A DNA stretch of 61,816 nt from Clostridia bacterium (GCA_017430535.1 JAFRMR010000007.1:1-61816), one strand, 5' to 3'. Positions 16,033 through 25,333 are shown, counted from the stretch's first letter. Notes: a model not told the origin generated them from the letters alone. Translations and numbers: made by a program.

Positions 16033-16980
16033 ATGAGCAAAATAGAAATCAGAAAAATCAGCATAACTAATCTTGATACAGATGCCGTTGTAAACGCAGC
16101 CAACGAGGGCCTTCTGGCGGGCGGCGGTGTCTGCGGCGCAATTTTCAAAGCCGCAGGTTATAACCGGCTGCAGAGCGCCTGCAATAAAATCGGGCATTGC
16201 GATACCGGCTCCGCTGTTATCACACCCGGTTTTGATATGAAAGCCAAGTATATAATCCACGCAGTTGGCCCTGTGTGGAAGGGCGGCAAGCATAATGAGC
16301 GTGAGCTTCTCTACGGAGCTTACTGTAAATCCTTTGAGCTTGCAGCAGATAACGGGTGCAAATCAATCGGTTTCCCTCTTATTTCCTCCGGTATTTTCGG
16401 TTACCCTGTTAGCAGCGCATGGCACACCGCCCTTGATGCCTGCAAAGATTTTCTTGATAAAAACCCCGGTACCGATATGGATATTATATTTGCGGTGTTA
16501 AGTGATGATGTTTATGATATCGGGCATAAAGCCCTTATCCAAAGCTACGCTTCGCTTTATAAAATTGTTTGTAAGGAAGACTGGAATATAAAGGAGATGC
16601 CCGCCCTTAATGAAACTTTCATTCTGAACCGGCAATTCATTCCTCAGCAGATGGAAGTCCTGCGCAGAGGCCATATACCTCAGGAGATGGAGGATAAATG
16701 GTTCTGGTATATGGAAGGCGACACGCTTTTTGCTCACAGAAGCTGGACGGGGATTTGCATTTACCGCGTTGATTTCAAGCCCGATAATAATCATATTGTA
16801 ACTGTTAACCGTAACCCCGATGAATATAAATGCACAAGCGCAGACGAGGATAAGGCGCAGCTGAATTCTCTTTTTGACTGTTGGGTTCAGTCTGACTATA
16901 ACTATTACGGGCAGTGGCTCTCTGAAACGGTTGCAAATATGAAAAAAGCAGGAATGATACCCAAAGATGATACAAAATAA
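16033..16980 (+). CDS. Macro-domain protein with extra C-terminal domain
   Basis: 315 residues. Residues 1-170 are a macro domain that binds or hydrolyses ADP-ribose derivatives: AVVNAANEGLLAGGGVCGAI (Asn and the glycine-rich loop), AVITPGF, YIIHAVGP, and FPLISSGIFGYP near residue 115. Residues 190-315 form a second domain with RGHIPQEMEDKWFWYMEGD, then AHRSWTGICIYRV, rich in Trp and His. I have seen this second module fused to macro domains but cannot name it; a role in substrate recognition or a second catalytic step is inferred. It heads a co-directional group, and its end overlaps or abuts the phosphatase start. Confidence 0.8.
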   Translation: MSKIEIRKISITNLDTDAVVNAANEGLLAGGGVCGAIFKAAGYNRLQSACNKIGHCDTGSAVITPGFDMKAKYIIHAVGPVWKGGKHNERELLYGAYCKSFELAADNGCKSIGFPLISSGIFGYPVSSAWHTALDACKDFLDKNPGTDMDIIFAVLSDDVYDIGHKALIQSYASLYKIVCKEDWNIKEMPALNETFILNRQFIPQQMEVLRRGHIPQEMEDKWFWYMEGDTLFAHRSWTGICIYRVDFKPDNNHIVTVNRNPDEYKCTSADEDKAQLNSLFDCWVQSDYNYYGQWLSETVANMKKAGMIPKDDTK

Positions 16981-16987
16981 TGCTTAT

Positions 16988-17449
16988 ATGAAACGGATAA
17001 TGTTTATTTGCCTCGGTAATATCTGCCGCAGCCCTATGGCGGAGATAATATTCAGGGATATGGTTAAGAAAGCCGGCAGAGCCGATGAGTTTTTAATTGC
17101 TTCATCCGCCACAAGTAGCGAGAATGTGTGGAACGGAGTGGGCGCCGAGGTTTATCCGCCCGCAAAAAAGGTGCTTGCAAAGCACGGGCTGTCTGCCGAA
17201 GGCAAAAGAGCCGTGCAGCTTACTGCCGGTGATTATGATAAATATGATATATTTATATGTATGGACAGGTACAATGTCCGCTATGTTAACCGGCTTTTCG
17301 GCGGAGATAAAGATAATAAAATCTGTATGCTTATGGATTTTACCGGACGGCCCGGTGATGTTTCGGACCCATGGTATACCGGGGATTTTGAAACTGCCTA
17401 TAGAGATATTTATGAGGGCTGCCGCGGCCTTCTTGAGCATCTTACATAG
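16988..17449 (+). CDS. Low-molecular-weight protein tyrosine phosphatase
   Basis: 153 residues. The catalytic P-loop CLGNICRS (Cys8 to Arg14) begins right after MKRIMFI, as in the family. The DPW segment near residue 127 carries the general acid Asp, and CMDRYN matches the conserved middle motif. The start was chosen so the P-loop sits at the normal distance; an in-frame ATG at 16967, overlapping the macro-domain gene by 14 bases, is possible. It probably dephosphorylates tyrosine or arginine residues. Coupling to the macro-domain gene suggests joint control of protein modification. Confidence 0.85.
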   Translation: MKRIMFICLGNICRSPMAEIIFRDMVKKAGRADEFLIASSATSSENVWNGVGAEVYPPAKKVLAKHGLSAEGKRAVQLTAGDYDKYDIFICMDRYNVRYVNRLFGGDKDNKICMLMDFTGRPGDVSDPWYTGDFETAYRDIYEGCRGLLEHLT

Positions 17450-17467
17450 CATAAAAGGGAGAGAGAA

Positions 17468-18124
17468 ATGTATATTACAGTAAACGGAGTACGCCTCTAT
17501 TATGAAAAAACCGGCTGTGGCAGTCCTCTTGTTATGGTTCACTGCAACAGTATGGATCACAAGATTTTCAGCTCAGCCGTAAAGGTGCTGTCAAAGCATT
17601 TTACAGTTTATTGCCCTGACTCACGCGACCACGGCAAAAGCCAGAAGGTTAAAACTCTTCATTATGAAGATATGGCCCTTGATATGTATGAGTTCATTAA
17701 AGAGCTGGAGCTTGAAAAACCGGTTTTCTACGGATTTTCCGACGGAGGAATTATAGGCCTCATACTCGCATACCGTTACCCCGGTTTGCTTTCGTCGCTT
17801 ATTGTCAGCGGCGCAAGCCTGAACCCGGACAGCACCAAAGATTTACCAATGAAATTCTTTAAGTTCTGGAGCCATATTGACCGCAGTGATAAAATGCGGA
17901 TAATGATGCGTGAGCCGGATATTACCGATGAAATGCTCAGAGGTATTTCCGTGCCAACCTTTGTTACTGCAGGTGAAAAAGATGTAATCAAGCTTTCTCA
18001 CACTCAGCACATAGCGGAAACAATACCCGGAGCGCAGCTTAAAATCTTTCCGAAAGCCGGCCATACCGGTTATATAATGCGTAGCACAAAAATTGCGGAT
18101 TATATCCTGTCGGTTACGAAGTGA
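17468..18124 (+). CDS. Alpha/beta hydrolase
   Basis: 218 residues of alpha/beta-hydrolase fold. The nucleophile elbow is GFSDGG (Ser91), the acid is Asp172 in AGEKDVI, and His199 is in KAGHTGY, so the triad is complete. PDSRDHGKS is the usual strand before the elbow. GGGAGAGAA precedes the ATG. The small cap region (about residues 120-160) does not point to a substrate; an esterase or peptidase activity is likely. Confidence 0.82.
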   Translation: MYITVNGVRLYYEKTGCGSPLVMVHCNSMDHKIFSSAVKVLSKHFTVYCPDSRDHGKSQKVKTLHYEDMALDMYEFIKELELEKPVFYGFSDGGIIGLILAYRYPGLLSSLIVSGASLNPDSTKDLPMKFFKFWSHIDRSDKMRIMMREPDITDEMLRGISVPTFVTAGEKDVIKLSHTQHIAETIPGAQLKIFPKAGHTGYIMRSTKIADYILSVTK

Positions 18125-18179
18125 CTGTAAATCAGCACCTGCTGTTATATTTGTATTCAGTAAAGAAAGACTATTTGTT

Positions 18180-19220
18180 ATGCACATTGAAGAACTTGAC
18201 AAAAACTTTACGGTAAAAGCTCCCGAAGGTTCCACTGTGGCTTTTTTTGATGTTACTCAGCCGCCTTTCACGGTTCACGGACTTATGTGGGATGAAAACG
18301 GCTTTTACCGCATACCTTATGAGGTTGCCGTTGCGGCAAACAGCGGTGTAGAAGGGCTTAATCTGCACACCGCAGGCGGCCGTGTCCGCTTTTGCACCGA
18401 TGCAAAGAGCATTGTTTTGCGTTCGAAAATGCGCTCGGTATCAAAAATGCCGCATTTTGCTCTTACGGGATCTGCCGGCTTTGACCTTTATGAGGAAAAT
18501 GTTTACCGGGGTACATTTGTGCCGCCCTTTGATATTGAAAACGGATATACCGCAGAGCTTATGCTAAGCTTCGGCGGTATGCGTGAAATTACAATTCATT
18601 TTCCCCTTTACAGCGGAGTTACAAAACTTGAACTCGGCTTCCCTCCGGGCAGTAAGCTTGAAAAGGCCGATCCTTACTGCATAGAGGTGCCGGTTGTATA
18701 TTACGGCTCATCAATCACCCAGGGGGGATGCGCTTCACGCCCCGGCAATGCTTATGAGAATATTATTTCACGGCTTTTGTCTTGTGACCATATAAATCTG
18801 GGCTTTTCCGGCAGCGCTTTGGGAGAAAAATCCATGGCAGAATATATTGCCGGGCTTGAAATGTCTGCTTTTGTGCTGGATTATGACCATAACGCGCCGA
18901 GTGCCGCGCATCTTGAGGCAACTCACTCCGTGTTTTTCAATACAGTCCGTGAAAAGAATCCGGATTTACCTGTATTTCTGCTTTCACGCCCGCAGCCGAA
19001 CCCGAGCGATGATGAGCTGATTCGTCGCGATATAATAAGGCGGACTTGGGAAACTGCAGTTAAATGCGGAGATAAAAATGTATTCTTTATTGACGGAACC
19101 GAAATGCTTAAACTTTTCGGCGGGGATTCGGGAACCGTGGATAACTGCCATCCCAATGATCTGGGGTTTTACTGTATGGCAAAGGCCCTGGAGCCCGTGC
19201 TGAAAGCGGCGCTGCGGTAA
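18180..19220 (+). CDS. SGNH/GDSL hydrolase with N-terminal beta domain
   Basis: 346 residues. The first 165 residues form a beta-rich domain typical of one group of SGNH esterases. The catalytic domain has YYGSSITQGG (Ser178; the usual GDS is GSS here), NLGFSGSALG (Gly block), and a terminal DNCHPNDLGF block with the Asp/His pair. The ATG at 18180 gives the N-terminus expected; the open frame extends back into the previous gene. No signal peptide is seen, so it acts in the cytoplasm, possibly removing acyl groups from sugars. Confidence 0.8.
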   Translation: MHIEELDKNFTVKAPEGSTVAFFDVTQPPFTVHGLMWDENGFYRIPYEVAVAANSGVEGLNLHTAGGRVRFCTDAKSIVLRSKMRSVSKMPHFALTGSAGFDLYEENVYRGTFVPPFDIENGYTAELMLSFGGMREITIHFPLYSGVTKLELGFPPGSKLEKADPYCIEVPVVYYGSSITQGGCASRPGNAYENIISRLLSCDHINLGFSGSALGEKSMAEYIAGLEMSAFVLDYDHNAPSAAHLEATHSVFFNTVREKNPDLPVFLLSRPQPNPSDDELIRRDIIRRTWETAVKCGDKNVFFIDGTEMLKLFGGDSGTVDNCHPNDLGFYCMAKALEPVLKAALR

Positions 19221-19254
19221 TTTCAAATTTAAGCTGAATAAGGGAGAACCGTTT

Positions 19255-19791
19255 ATGTCAAAATTCACGGTGTTTGATGTAGAAACACCGAACAGATACA
19301 ATAACCGTATTAGCGCAATCGGTATCACCGTTATAGAGGACGGTGTTATTACCGATGATTATTATTCATTGGTAAATCCGGAAACCGGTTTCGATTATTT
19401 TAATATACAGCTTACCGGAATAGATGAAGAATCGGTCTGTAATGCTCCGTCTTTCCCCGAAGTCTGGCGGGAGATTGAGCCCATTATGTCACGCGGTATG
19501 ATAGTGGCCCATAACGCCGTTTTTGATTTAGGTGTTTTAAAGCACTGCCTGCAGGATTACGGCATTGACTGGAGACCGTACACAAGGTATATCTGCACGG
19601 CAAAAATCGGCAGGAAGGTTCTGCCCGGTATGAGCCACAGGCTGAATGACCTGTGCTGTTATTATGATATAGAGCTTTGCCATCATCAGGCGGCCAGCGA
19701 CAGCCGCGCCTGCGCCGAAATACTGCTCAGGTATATTGAAGACGGGGCGGATATAAAAGAATTTATCAGGACTTACTCTTTCAGTAAATAA
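19255..19791 (+). CDS. DEDDh 3'-5' exonuclease (DnaQ-like)
   Basis: 178 residues with all exonuclease motifs: ExoI FDVETPN (Asp8, Glu10), ExoII HNAVFDLGVL, and ExoIII HQAASDSRACAE (His and Asp). No other domain is present, so it is a stand-alone exonuclease like the proofreading epsilon subunit rather than a fused PolC. AAGGGAGAA precedes the ATG. Likely roles are DNA repair or RNA trimming. Confidence 0.85.
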   Translation: MSKFTVFDVETPNRYNNRISAIGITVIEDGVITDDYYSLVNPETGFDYFNIQLTGIDEESVCNAPSFPEVWREIEPIMSRGMIVAHNAVFDLGVLKHCLQDYGIDWRPYTRYICTAKIGRKVLPGMSHRLNDLCCYYDIELCHHQAASDSRACAEILLRYIEDGADIKEFIRTYSFSK

Positions 19792-19816
19792 ACTGTTCTG
19801 TGAAGTGAGGAAACTT

Positions 19817-20740
19817 ATGGAAAGCAGAAAGATAGTAATAGGAGAGGGCACGGAGTATCCACTTAACGGGCTTCTGACTTTGCCAGATGATATTTCATCC
19901 CCGTTGCCGGCTGTTGTAATGGTTCACGGCTCCGGACCCAGCAATATGGATGAAAAAGTTATGAAGCTTACTCCTTTTAAAGACCTGGCCGAGGGGCTTG
20001 CCGGGCATGGCATAGCATCAATACGCTATGATAAACGAACTTTTGTTTATGCCCGTAAAATGAAAAAACTCAATGTAACCGTCAGGGAAGAAACAATAGA
20101 CGATGCCCTGCTTGCGGCTGACCTGCTCAGGCAAATACCTGAGGTTGACAGCGGCAATATATTCATTCTGGGCCACAGTATGGGCGCTATGCTGGCCCCG
20201 AGGATTGATGCAGATGGTGCAAACGCCAAGGGCCTTATCCTTATGGCAGGCACACCTTACCGCCTTGAGGAAGTTGTGATAAATCAGCTCAAACGCTCGG
20301 GTGAGGGTAACCCGGTATTAAAAGCAGTTGTTTCTCTTGAAAATATAATTTTTTCAAAAAAGTTTAACGGCCTTTATGAAATGAGCGATGAAGAGGCTGT
20401 GAAAAAGAAATTTGCCGGCGGTTTAAGTCTTTATTATTTCAAAGAAATGGGTCGTAAAACAGCTTCGGATTATCTGCTTGAAAGCAATAAGCCTGTTTTG
20501 ATAATGCAGGGCGGTAAAGATTTTCAGGTGCTCACAGATGATGATTTTATAAAGTTCAAAGAGCAGCTGGCTAATCGGGATAACACCTTATACAGGCTCT
20601 ATCCAAATCTTAATCACTGCTTTGTTGAGGCAATTTACAGCAGTATTCTTAAGGCATCAAAAGAGTACGGCACCGAGCGGCATATAGGCGAAGAAGTAAT
20701 CTGCGATATTGCCGGTTTTATAAAGGATAATTCCAAATGA
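19817..20740 (+). CDS. Alpha/beta hydrolase (dienelactone hydrolase/prolyl peptidase-like)
   Basis: 307 residues. The pattern PLPAVVMVHGSGPSNMDE (oxyanion hole), LGHSMGAMLAP (nucleophile Ser), IMQGGKDFQV (Asp) and NLNHCF (His) gives a full triad of the group often annotated as alpha/beta fold esterases acting on acylated sugars. The start is the ATG after GTGAGG. The stop overlaps an ATG for the following gene (ATGA), so the two are probably coupled. Confidence 0.8.
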   Translation: MESRKIVIGEGTEYPLNGLLTLPDDISSPLPAVVMVHGSGPSNMDEKVMKLTPFKDLAEGLAGHGIASIRYDKRTFVYARKMKKLNVTVREETIDDALLAADLLRQIPEVDSGNIFILGHSMGAMLAPRIDADGANAKGLILMAGTPYRLEEVVINQLKRSGEGNPVLKAVVSLENIIFSKKFNGLYEMSDEEAVKKKFAGGLSLYYFKEMGRKTASDYLLESNKPVLIMQGGKDFQVLTDDDFIKFKEQLANRDNTLYRLYPNLNHCFVEAIYSSILKASKEYGTERHIGEEVICDIAGFIKDNSK

Positions 20741-20772
20741 AAAACAGAAAAAATACCTGCAGGGGTGATAAA

Positions 20773-21672
20773 ATGGCAGCAAAAAAGTTTATAAAAAGCA
20801 GTTTGAACCCCATTTACGGCGATAAAGAAACAGGCACACTTTTTGATGTATATGTTACAAAAACCGAAGGCGGCCTTCTCCGTATGGATTTATCATGGCG
20901 TAAAAACAACACGGCGGCCGTTGCCTTTTCCGGTGACGGAATAAAATGGACTGCGCCAAGGTCAACTCTTCTGCCTGATTCTGATTCCGGCTGGGAGGAT
21001 CTGATTAACCGCAACTGTGTGCTGAAAATCGGTGATAAATTTAAAATGTGGTATACAGGCCAGGCTCACGGCAACAGTTATATCGGCGTTGCCGAAAGCG
21101 AAAACGGACTTGACTTCAACAGGATTTCAGATGCGCCCGTTCTCTCTCCGGAGCTGCCTTTTGAGGGAGAGTCTGTGATGAACCCCTGCGTACTGTTTGA
21201 AAGAGGAAAATACAGAATGTGGTACAGCGCAGGCGAAACCTATGAGCCCAATGTGCTTTGCTATGCCGAAAGCGAAGACGGTGTTCATTTTATAAAATCA
21301 CCGCTTAACCCTGTTCTTACGAACGCTCCTGAAAATGAGTATGAGCAGGAGCGTATCGGCGGCTGTCAGGTTATTCCTCACAAAGATTTCGGCTATCTTG
21401 TTTTTTATATCGGTTACCGTGATATAAATACCGCCTGCATCTGCTGTGCCTTCTCAAAGGACGGAGTAACTGATTTTCACAGATGCAAACTGAATTCGCT
21501 TGTTTCTCCGGTTCCCGGTGAGTGGGACGCTGACTCCTGCTATAAGCCCTCCGCACTTTACGATGAAGAAAATGATAAATGGCGAATCTGGTATAACGGC
21601 CGCAATGGGGGAAATGAATACATAGGCCTTGCAGAAATGCAGGGGGATTTTACAAAAGAAGATTTTGAATAG
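20773..21672 (+). CDS. Five-bladed beta-propeller glycosidase-like protein (GH43/32/130 type)
   Basis: 299 residues of repeated beta-propeller blades: KMWYTGQAHGNSYIGVAESENG, RMWYSAG..NVLCYAESEDGVHF, and RIWYNGRNGGNEYIGLAE. This repeating W-Y-x-G ... I-G-x-A pattern is typical of the GH43/GH32/GH68/GH130 superfamily. There is no signal peptide, so an intracellular glycosidase or phosphorylase is inferred. The start is the ATG after AGGGGTG; an ATG at 20737 overlapping the upstream stop, with AAAGGA upstream, is a real alternative. Confidence 0.7.
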   Translation: MAAKKFIKSSLNPIYGDKETGTLFDVYVTKTEGGLLRMDLSWRKNNTAAVAFSGDGIKWTAPRSTLLPDSDSGWEDLINRNCVLKIGDKFKMWYTGQAHGNSYIGVAESENGLDFNRISDAPVLSPELPFEGESVMNPCVLFERGKYRMWYSAGETYEPNVLCYAESEDGVHFIKSPLNPVLTNAPENEYEQERIGGCQVIPHKDFGYLVFYIGYRDINTACICCAFSKDGVTDFHRCKLNSLVSPVPGEWDADSCYKPSALYDEENDKWRIWYNGRNGGNEYIGLAEMQGDFTKEDFE

Positions 21673-21708
21673 ATAATATTCAGGCTGTGATTTCGTAAGG
21701 AGATTTTT

Positions 21709-22176
21709 ATGAAATTCGGTTTTTCGTATACCGGTCTTGTTTTCCTTATAATGCTTTTTGTGCCCAATTTTTTATGGGCAAAAAATAAGCCCGAAAATTA
21801 TGATAAATATGCAAAGAATGAGAGTAAAATACTCCTTGCCTTTGAAAGGGCAGGGGAGGTTGCGGTAACCTGTATCGTTTTGGCTTTTTCATCTTTCAAT
21901 CCTCGGGGCCTGAACCCATGGCTTTTATGGCTTGCCGGGGCTTTGCTGCTTATGGTTTTATATGAGGTTTACTGGGCCCGTTATTTCAGAAGCAGCAAAA
22001 CAATGAAAGATTTTTACAGCAGCCTTCTGGGCATACCCGTTGCCGGGGCAACCCTGCCGGTTTGCGCGGTGCTGCTTATTGCCGTTTACGGCAAAAATCC
22101 GTTTCTTTTTGCAGCAGGTATTATCCTCGGTATCGGGCATATAGGAATTCACCTTGCCCACAGAAAAGATTTTTAA
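21709..22176 (+). CDS. Four-span integral membrane protein
   Basis: 155 residues with spans near residues 5-23, 45-60, 66-85 and 112-145. A perfect AAGGAG lies before the ATG. The conserved look of NFLWAKNKPENYDKYAKNES and the terminal GHIGIHLAHRK suggests a widespread small membrane family that I cannot name. It is the last gene of the plus-strand group. Confidence 0.7.
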   Translation: MKFGFSYTGLVFLIMLFVPNFLWAKNKPENYDKYAKNESKILLAFERAGEVAVTCIVLAFSSFNPRGLNPWLLWLAGALLLMVLYEVYWARYFRSSKTMKDFYSSLLGIPVAGATLPVCAVLLIAVYGKNPFLFAAGIILGIGHIGIHLAHRKDF

Positions 22177-22209
22177 ACCTGCAATACATAAAACAGCCGG
22201 TATAATGAA

Positions 22210-22240
22210 AACTGCCGCCCATCGGGCGGCAGTTCTATTT
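22210..22240 (+). terminator. Terminator at end of plus-strand gene group
   Basis: AACTGCCGCCC at 22210-22220 pairs perfectly with GGGCGGCAGTT at 22224-22234, followed by CTATTTG. Confidence 0.8.
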
Positions 22241-22241
22241 G

Positions 22242-22454
22242 TCAGTATGTAATCTTGTAATTATCCTCACAGACGAGATTCATTTTTGCGTGAAGATTAC
22301 TGAAGGCAACTTTAACATCCAGATCAAGTATATCGGTATTTGCAAATGTAATATTTGTTATCCTTTGCGTTTCCTTGTCAACTGTGCAGGTGATTTTGCC
22401 GTTTATACCTTTGATGTTCACCTTTTCAAAGGTAACTGTAATAATGAACGCACA
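22242..22454 (-). pseudogene. C-terminal remnant of a minus-strand gene
   Basis: The minus strand is open for 70 codons to a TGA at 22242-22244. It reads VTFEKVNIKGINGKITCTVD and continues through a ITNITFANTDILDLDV stretch to EDNYKITY. The alternating hydrophobic pattern is that of a real beta-rich, probably exported protein. There is no start: upstream the frame meets a TAA at 22455-22457 and the sequence turns AT-rich. I read this as the stump of a gene cut at about 22455 by inserted DNA. The opposite-strand open frame here is a shadow. Confidence 0.5.
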
Positions 22455-22455
22455 T

Positions 22456-22848
22456 TAGGTAAGCAATTAAAAAACATTAAGCTAGTATCACCCTCCATAG
22501 AATCGTGCTAAGATTTATTTGGGGTTTCTGCTTTATGGTCGCTTTTATGCGACTGCAAGAAAAAAGATGTTTGTTTTTTTCTTGACTTTTATAATTACGC
22601 GCGTATATAATATATTTATTATGGATAACTATGGCTGAATTATATTATCTTAAATGAGGGTTACTTAATACTAGGTTTTTATGGAGCTGTTTACGATTAT
22701 ACTTAGGCAATTAAAATGAAGTTGTTTACCAATTGATTTAGGTGATATTATGTTATATTAAAATAGATTGAAACGACTTTTATATAATTTGCTTGTATTG
22801 AGAGCGATTTATATACGCAAATCAAACCAATAATCGGGAGGCAGCGAA
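22456..22848. other. AT-rich spacer at the left edge of a putative island
   Basis: About 390 bases of AT-rich sequence with no gene, containing one promoter (22582-22611). Its composition differs sharply from the coding DNA on both sides. Confidence 0.5.
22582..22611 (+). promoter_or_regulatory. Possible promoter
   Basis: TTGACT at 22582-22587, 18 bases, TATAAT at 22606-22611. It would give a leader of about 230 bases before the 22849 gene. Confidence 0.5.
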
Positions 22849-23268
22849 ATGCGTAAAATACTTAATATCATTTTTCCCATATCCGCCGTTGTGCTCGGCA
22901 TTGTTGTGATAGTATTCGGCGTAAATAAGCTTAACAGCAGAAAGCTCTACGACGCTTCTGTTACAGGCGTAATTGCGGGGATAGAGCGCGAGTGGAGTGG
23001 GACGAATGCAGACGGCTTCGACGAGTATGAATATACGGTTTATGTAAATTATGAGGTTGACGGGAAAAAGTACGAAAATGTCGAATTTCCGACCTATGAC
23101 AGCTCCATGCAAAAAGGGGATGAGATAGAGATTCTGTATCAGTCGGATAATCCCCAAAACATTGCCGAGAGCAACATTGCGGGCAACGCCGCAATTATGA
23201 TTGTAATCGGTTCGGTGTTTGCGCTTATCGGTGCGGTAATGGAAATAAAAGCCATTGTCCGTCCGTAA
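22849..23268 (+). CDS. DUF3592-like two-span membrane protein
   Basis: 139 residues: a membrane span near residues 4-25, a beta domain of about 80 residues (TVYVNYEVDGKKYENVEF, then GDEIEILYQSDNP), and a second span near residues 112-133. This span-domain-span layout with a V.Y.VDGK.Y motif and a turn GD.I.I.Y...NP is that of DUF3592. The ATG follows CGGGAGGCAGCGAA. Function unknown; it may be an envelope protein. It precedes the clostripain gene by about 130 bases. Confidence 0.75.
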   Translation: MRKILNIIFPISAVVLGIVVIVFGVNKLNSRKLYDASVTGVIAGIEREWSGTNADGFDEYEYTVYVNYEVDGKKYENVEFPTYDSSMQKGDEIEILYQSDNPQNIAESNIAGNAAIMIVIGSVFALIGAVMEIKAIVRP

Positions 23269-23395
23269 AGTGAGGAGTGACCGCAAAAACACATTTCGGC
23301 ACCGCTGAAGCAATGGGATTGTTCTTTATTGTATTATAAACAGCGATATAAAAGTTTTACAGCCGGGCTGTAAAAATCAACAGGAGAAAAAAGAA

Positions 23396-25333
23396 ATGCG
23401 CAGAGCTCTTTCTGTTTTTTTGATAGCTTTGCTGCCGCTGGCAATTTTTTGCGGCTGCGTAAATATAAAGAAAAACAGTAAAACATTATTTATCTATATG
23501 TGCGGCTCCAATCTCGAAACAAAGCAGGGGCTAGCCGGGAAAAACATTGATGAACTGCTCGCTGCGTCCGTCAGTGATGATATGAATATCGTTATTGAAA
23601 CCGGGGGAGCTGCAACATGGCGCTCTCACGATATAGATAACAATGCTCTTCAGCGTTATGAAATTAAAAACGGAAGTCTCAATCTGATCGAATCCCTGCC
23701 AAACGGCAATATGGGTGACAGCGAAACACTCGGTGATTTCTTAAAATGGGGATTGGAAAAATATCCCTCCGGGCACAATATGCTTGTGCTTTGGGATCAC
23801 GGCGGCGGGTCGGCAAAGGGTGTATGCTTTGATGAAAATTATTCTTTTGACTCTCTGTCGCTGAGAGAATTGAAAGACGCGCTCGATTCTGCAAAGCATA
23901 AAGACAAATTTGATTTTATCACCTTTGACGCCTGCCTGATGGCAACGATCGAAGTCGTTTCTGTAATGAAGGACTATGCGGATTATATGATAGCTTCCGA
24001 AGAAATCATACCCGCGGGCGGTATGGAATACAAGTCGTTGTGCGAGGCGTTTGCCTCAGATAATTCTAACGAAGATATAGGCAAAAAAATCTGCGACAGT
24101 TTTATAGACAAATGCCAAAAAACAGGCAATGATACTTATTCAACGCTGTCTTTGATTAACCTGTCAAATGCAGACGAGCTCGTGAAACAGTTTAATGAAT
24201 GCTCCGCATTTCTGAATAAAACGGCTGAAACCGAGAATTTTTTTACCCGTCTGACTGCCGCCGCGAAAAGGTGCGAGAAGTTCGGTCTGGATAACCCCTT
24301 TGATGACAGCTCAAATATGGTAGACCTGGTGAATTTTTTTGACCTGGCATGGGATGAGGGCTTATCCATGGTGGATCTGATGAGCGCGATTAACCAAGCG
24401 GTTCCTTATATGGTAAACAGCGGCAGCCGCAGCAACGAAGGTGTTTCCTTCTACTATCCCATAACATTTAACGAACGGGAAATTGAAGACTATGTATCGC
24501 TCAGCGTCAGCGAGGAATACGGCAGATTCCTCAAAAACCATTTCTTAAACGTCCCCGATGTTCCGATTGAATTTACCGACAAAGGCAGCATAAGCGAAAG
24601 CGGCGCCTTTTCCGTATCTCTTACAAAAGAAAGCTACGCCTACCTTTCCGCCATTGATTTTATGCTGATGAAAACCGACAGCGACGGCACGCGCCATATT
24701 CTCTGCACCAATAACGATATCGATAAAGATTATGAGAATATGGTTTTTAAGAGCAATTTCAGAGGTGTTACTCTCGCGTTTAAGGGGCACCGGATGTATT
24801 GCTCGGCTCTCAGCAACTCAAACGATTTTCTTGCCTTTGAAACACCCGTTAAAATCAATTATGACAAAGAACCATTTAAGGATGTTGACCGCGCCTCGCT
24901 GCATTACGGATTCGTTTGGGATGAAAACGAGTTTAATAACGGTTATTATGTCGGTCCCGATATCCGTAAAGGTCCGGATGAGAACGGCATACCCGATAAT
25001 ACGACCTATGATATCAATGCAGATGTAAGGATCAGACTGCTCACCGAAAAAATAATCAAAGACGGAAGAATACTGGATGTTTACGGCGATGAGTTTGAAT
25101 GCGGAGAGATTGTTTTTGACAAAGATATTACCGAAATACCGCTGGACGGAAGCGAATATCAGTATGTATTCTTTGCAACGGATATTTTCGGAAATGTTTA
25201 TTATTCCGATATGGCAACGATGAAAATGAAATACACCTACGATGAGCTTCTTAAAAATCCTCTGCCGGACAGAACACCCGCCGCGGATATAGTTAGAATA
25301 GAGCCGTTTGATTTGCAAATATCTGTAAAATAG
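23396..25333 (+). CDS. Clostripain-family (C11) cysteine peptidase, exported
   Basis: 645 residues. The N-terminal signal ends IFCGC, a likely lipoprotein or signal-peptidase site near residue 21. The C11 catalytic domain shows IYMCGSNLE, then VLWDHGGG with the catalytic His135, and FDACLMATIEV with the catalytic Cys180. These are the hallmark residues of clostripain, which cleaves after Arg or Lys. Residues 370-645 form a C-terminal beta-rich region of unknown role. AGGAGAAAAAAGAA precedes the ATG. Surface location suggests degradation of environmental protein or a role at the host interface. Confidence 0.9.
   Translation: MRRALSVFLIALLPLAIFCGCVNIKKNSKTLFIYMCGSNLETKQGLAGKNIDELLAASVSDDMNIVIETGGAATWRSHDIDNNALQRYEIKNGSLNLIESLPNGNMGDSETLGDFLKWGLEKYPSGHNMLVLWDHGGGSAKGVCFDENYSFDSLSLRELKDALDSAKHKDKFDFITFDACLMATIEVVSVMKDYADYMIASEEIIPAGGMEYKSLCEAFASDNSNEDIGKKICDSFIDKCQKTGNDTYSTLSLINLSNADELVKQFNECSAFLNKTAETENFFTRLTAAAKRCEKFGLDNPFDDSSNMVDLVNFFDLAWDEGLSMVDLMSAINQAVPYMVNSGSRSNEGVSFYYPITFNEREIEDYVSLSVSEEYGRFLKNHFLNVPDVPIEFTDKGSISESGAFSVSLTKESYAYLSAIDFMLMKTDSDGTRHILCTNNDIDKDYENMVFKSNFRGVTLAFKGHRMYCSALSNSNDFLAFETPVKINYDKEPFKDVDRASLHYGFVWDENEFNNGYYVGPDIRKGPDENGIPDNTTYDINADVRIRLLTEKIIKDGRILDVYGDEFECGEIVFDKDITEIPLDGSEYQYVFFATDIFGNVYYSDMATMKMKYTYDELLKNPLPDRTPAADIVRIEPFDLQISVK

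Noticed and set aside
22239-22511. Plus-strand open frame of 90 codons after the terminator
   Set aside because: It starts inside a terminator tail, and the opposite strand reads as a more plausible protein remnant.
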